NCBI RefSeq assembly: GCF_000006405.1
Contig: NW_003205853.1
Coordinates: 209,962 to 273,961 of the forward strand
DNA from: Perkinsus marinus ATCC 50983
Taxonomy: Eukaryota > Perkinsozoa > Perkinsida > Perkinsidae
Length of the DNA: 64,000 nt
Reading direction: 5' to 3'
Below, one piece after another: positions 60,831 through 64,000 of the stretch (positions are counted from its first letter, which is position 1; the number at the start of each line of letters is the position of its first letter). The position numbers were made by a program, and so were the translations under genes. Below the pieces are notes generated by a model. The model saw only the letters and a list, made by a program, of their open reading frames with translations, made no database searches and was not told where the DNA came from.

Positions 60831-62339
60831 TCAACTGAGCAGAGAGACCCCATACACGAGTGGGAATAATACACCTTGATGGGCCAAGTATATTAAAAGG
60901 GACTGAAAGGAACGATGGTGTAGGTTAAGGTCTCATCTGGTCGAACAGAAGACTCACATGACGACCGAATGTAGTCATAACGGTGTCTTCAAAATATACA
61001 CGAGTATTTGGTATGATACTGCACGAACTCAGCTTATGAACACCCTTGCTATACAGCCACACGCCCAATAGGCAATAGCCAAAGTTGTGGAACCTGCAGA
61101 GAAGTGCTCGGCACATCCAGAGGAAAGCTCGAATCGGACGGGTTGCTTCATCTACGCCGTAGATTCTACGGGGATTCCCCGTAGATAAAGCATGACCCGT
61201 CGGGAAGACGGGGTACCATCTCACCAAGGCATGACATCTAGAGTGGGTAACTCAAGCGGGACCTCAATCGGGCAAGCACCAAAGGCCATGGTGTACGTCT
61301 GTATGAATAAGAATCCAGCAAGAGCCGTCTTCGGCCTCTGACGTGAAGACTGTTGAATAATTCAACTTGGCGGGTGAAAGACTCACTCTGACGAATGGGA
61401 CCGTCAGTAAACTGTTGAAACAGATGCAGTGTACGGCACCGAAGTAAATCCACTGCTCTGGATCGAACCATAACCTGTAAAATCGATCCAAGTGAAACTA
61501 TAAAAGTGTTGTGTGTAATCTAAGCTAGACTGTCTAGCACGTAACTATTACGATAAAGCAGAAATGAGAGCTGCGAGGAGGCTCAATTTGGCAGCTCTGA
61601 TGACGACTTCTCGCCAGATGGTACCATTCCTATGGACCAATGCTTGAGACATTCCCAAGCACGTCATTATCAAGCAAACACCCGAAATTTGGGACTCCCA
61701 CCACATGCTATAGATGCAATACGTCACTATCGGAGCATACCTGATCGAGTAGGACTCTTATCAGGCAGTCATGGATAGTGTCACAAGCTTACAATGCATA
61801 ACCCAAATAGGGAGTGTAAAGGGCGGCAGTGAGACAAGAGGTGATGGAGATGACAAAGTAGACAATGAAGAGTATATAATTCTTTATTGGGAGTCCATCG
61901 ACCTTGTGGGCCGGGGGAGGATGAGGTAACATGTCGAACTCTTGGAGGTCCCACATGAAGTGAAAAGAGACGATGAATGCCAGACAGAGACCACGCAAAA
62001 AGTCCAGTAACGGAGCACGTGGCTTGGGGCCATGCTGTATCTTCGACTCGTCTCCTCCAATAGCGCCCATTTCCATGGCTTTATCGTCCGATTCAGAGAT
62101 CTGAACGCGAATTCAATACACCGTCGACTGCCGAAAGAAGAACACTAATCTCACTACAGACAGATCTAGCTCGATGAGCCCACCTTTTCATATTCAAACC
62201 ACACACGTTTGTACTGCGCTCGCTCGGCTATGGACAACCAATGCACCAGACTCAGGCTTGCAAACATGGTGCAGCTCGCGATTAATAAGACTTTGAGATC
62301 TGAGACGGGCCCTTCAGGACTGTTACCGGTGGCGCTCAT
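60831..62339 (-). CDS. Copy C: intact DUF1624/HGSNAT_cat-like membrane protein
   Basis: Seven exons join in phase to 353 residues: 62184-62339, 61793-62100, 61552-61740, 61387-61474, 61225-61337, 60958-61093 and 60831-60902. Four internal exons have exactly the sizes of copy A (189, 88, 113, 136 nt). Start ATG 62339 (MSATGNSPEGPVSDLKVLLI) opens on a membrane span; an upstream in-frame start is possible. Landmarks: PLLDFLRGLCLAFIVSFHF, WESQISGVCLIMTCLGMSQA, IYFGAVHCICFNSLL, LDVMPWFHNFGYCLLGVWLY, TTFGRHSLLIYLAHQGVLF. Compared with A it has one more intron (62101-62183, 83 bp) in the acidic loop after YEK. Divergent sequence but equal architecture means an old duplication under constraint. Substrate unknown. 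Confidence 0.87.
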
Positions 62340-62805
62340 CTTGAAAACGAACTGTCTCGACGAAATGAACGGTACCACCCCCGCAGTATATCAAGTTGGA
62401 TTACTCAATGACACAGATCCTGTGAACCTATACTCAGTTTGAAAAGTAGCTTTTAGATTGTGGGTGGTTCCACTAGGGTAGAGTAAAATAACGAGACAAA
62501 TACAGTACAATAGTGAGAGTCCCTCAGAGAGGAAGCTGGTGGAGTGTATACAGCAGCAGTGAACATGTTCAAATCTTCTCTCGAAACCGCACGTGTAAGC
62601 ATCGAGCAAAGCAGCCACTGCTTAACAGTGGAAATGGCCAGTCTTATAGTTCGACGGATAACAATACTCCATATGATGACTCGACCGTTGTTGACCAAGG
62701 CTTGGCAGTGCCTCTGTCGTAGAGGGCATCACGTATCTCCACTCCAGCGATCTGACTTGGGAAAGTAATGGTTTATGTATGGTGAAGTTCTCCTGTCGGC
62801 TCTGT

Positions 62806-62859
62806 CGATGGTTTCATGATGAAACCATCGAAGGCAGATGAAACTTTCATCTGCCTTCG
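62806..62859. repeat. Two abutting perfect palindromes downstream of copy D
   Basis: 62806-62830: CGATGGTTTCAT, G, ATGAAACCATCG (25 nt). 62829-62859: CGAAGGCAGATGAAA, C, TTTCATCTGCCTTCG (31 nt), sharing two bases with the first. Both have one-base centres. They lie 33-86 nt beyond the stop of copy D on its strand. Confidence 0.95.
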
Positions 62860-62891
62860 CTGCAAACGCTCAGCCAAGACCAGCCGAAAAG

Positions 62892-63180
62892 TTACCACCA
62901 TTTCGAGTAGACAAAAAGTCCGAGTATGAACAAACCGGGTAACATGTGTCCCAGGTACACCGTCAAGGACTGAGAAAAAAAGGACGTATGTTGTGACTCG
63001 AGTACCTAGGTATCCAGGGGGCAGCAACAGCAAGTGTATCTTACATGTCGTCCGAAAAACGTGAAGACTGTGTCCTCGAAGTGCATTGGTCTGCCCGGTA
63101 TCAACTCGATCGCCGAAATCTTATGAGCACCGACGCTATGGAGCCAGACACCGAGTAAGCAATATCCAAGGTTGTGGAAC
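62892..63180 (-). pseudogene. Copy D: last two exons of the DUF1624-like gene only
   Basis: Exon 63045-63180 (136 nt, same size as in A and C; FHNLGYCLLGVWLHSVGAHK and ending FFGRH) and exon 62892-62969 (SLTVYLGHMLPGLFILGLF, ending YSKWW, stop TAA 62892-62894) are intact with a 75-bp intron. Nucleotide similarity to A and B is high. Upstream of 63190 the sequence departs from A/B and no exon 1-4 is found up to the window end, so D is a 5'-truncated copy, or its intron has been enlarged by repeat DNA and the remaining exons lie beyond 64000. Confidence 0.78.
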
Positions 63181-64000
63181 CTACAACGACAGCGAGCTTC
63201 TCCTCAACCTTCGTCGGGTGCTACGAAGAAGAAGCCTCTCTCGGGAGCCTATTTTAAAAATCCCTTAAGGAAACATTTTTGAGATCTTCATGCATGGGAC
63301 CACCAAATCTCACCCAAACCGTCTCTTGAAACCATCAACTTTTTGAGGTTTGAGAATCCTTCTCGGAGTATTCTGGGATTCTTTTCGGAAGAGCTCCGTT
63401 TTTACACGCTAAAATGTGTTACAAGCTCCAAAGAGGCCACAGCCTTTTGCGAGAATCTAATTTCCATGAAGGAACAGAACCCCCTCGGGCCCCGAGGCTG
63501 GCGCCCCGAGACTCGGGGACAGATTGACGCGGGCTCCGACAGGTTTCTTTCCCAAACATTTCATACTCTGTTCCCAAGTTGTCGAAGTCGACTAGGCGAA
63601 GATTCACCATTAGTAGGAAGATGAACACATGAGTTCGTGTGGTAAAGTGGGAGTTCCACTGTGCGACCTCTCGTAGGACTTGACAGCTGTTGAAGACTCG
63701 AAAAGAGTGAGTCCGTCCGCGACGCGATGAACCGACCAGCCATTCAGTGTGACCAATCGCAATTATGGATTGAAAGCGTGTCAATCAGTCTCGCCGCGGA
63801 GGCCATGAATTCGAAATTAAAATGATTCGAAAGTCGAATCGTAAAGAAGCTCATTGAGCTTAGCTCAAGAAGCCAAATTCCTCGAGGGGAAGGTTATGGA
63901 GGACTTTCCGTTCTCATAACGGAGTTTAGCCATCGCGACGGTCTTGCCCCGCCCCCGCTCGACTTGTCGGGTATAAATCTAGATTGAAGAAGGGAGAACT
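63181..64000. other. Repeat-containing stretch upstream of copy D
   Basis: 63252-63332 is a diverged repeat also present at 60403-60480. GGCCCCGAGGCTGGCGCCCCGAG (shortened here: GAGGCTGGCGCCCCGAG) near 63497 is a GC-rich imperfect palindrome. A minus-strand frame of 121 codons (63419-63784) shows no family similarity. Window ends at 64000. Confidence 0.4.

Overview
ORGANISM. This is nuclear DNA of an intron-rich unicellular eukaryote. Most introns that can be placed are 30-55 bp GT-AG introns, genes lie on both strands with little spacing, and eukaryote-only families are present: a guanylate-binding-protein GTPase, an AP-4 sigma adaptin, PWP1 and an EF-hand protein. The very short introns, retroelement load and gene mix suggest a perkinsid (Perkinsus-like) or another alveolate. 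That is an inference; no rRNA or spliced-leader gene was found to settle it. || LAYOUT. 1-25 kb is mainly host genes: an EF-hand protein (2114-3304, +), a UPF0690-like protein (3391-3811, +), poorly resolved minus-strand exons (4.7-7.8 kb), an acidic protein (8091-10088, -), a long GBP-family GTPase (10361-15142, -), several small proteins (16-20 kb), a two-gene cassette between inverted repeats (22026-23598) and AP-4 sigma (23871-24797, -). 25077-40486 is a three-level nest: an LTR retrotransposon (element 1) is interrupted inside its integrase by a second LTR retrotransposon (element 2, 26506-34267), which is itself interrupted at its gag-pol junction by a 1 kb inverted-repeat transposon (31408-32436). 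44166-49428 is a third retroelement (element 3), DIRS-like in its reverse transcriptase and inverted terminal repeats. 43-64 kb also carries a family of multipass membrane proteins resembling DUF1624/HGSNAT_cat: an intact six-exon copy A (50085-51605), a near-identical frameshifted copy B (55186-56705) in a 2.5 kb segmental duplication, an intact divergent seven-exon copy C (60831-62339), a 5'-truncated copy D (62892-63180) and a decayed fragment E (43120-43348). A broken PWP1 copy lies between A and B. || HOW IT FITS TOGETHER. The nest can be dated relatively: element 1 entered first, element 2 next, the inverted-repeat element last. Removing each inner insertion with one copy of its target duplication restores the reading frame of the element it hit. 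Both LTR elements have 154-164 bp LTRs, 3-bp target duplications and -1-frame gag-pol arrangements; element 2 has a textbook A AAA AAC slippery site, and the two integrases end in different chromatin-reader-like modules. Element 3 instead has gag and pol in one frame separated by a single UGA. Perfect odd-centred palindromes recur through the window; one is absent from its paralogous site, which indicates recent short-range template switching. Exon boundaries were placed by eye from splice consensus, phase and family similarity, so boundaries of unrecognised genes are provisional.
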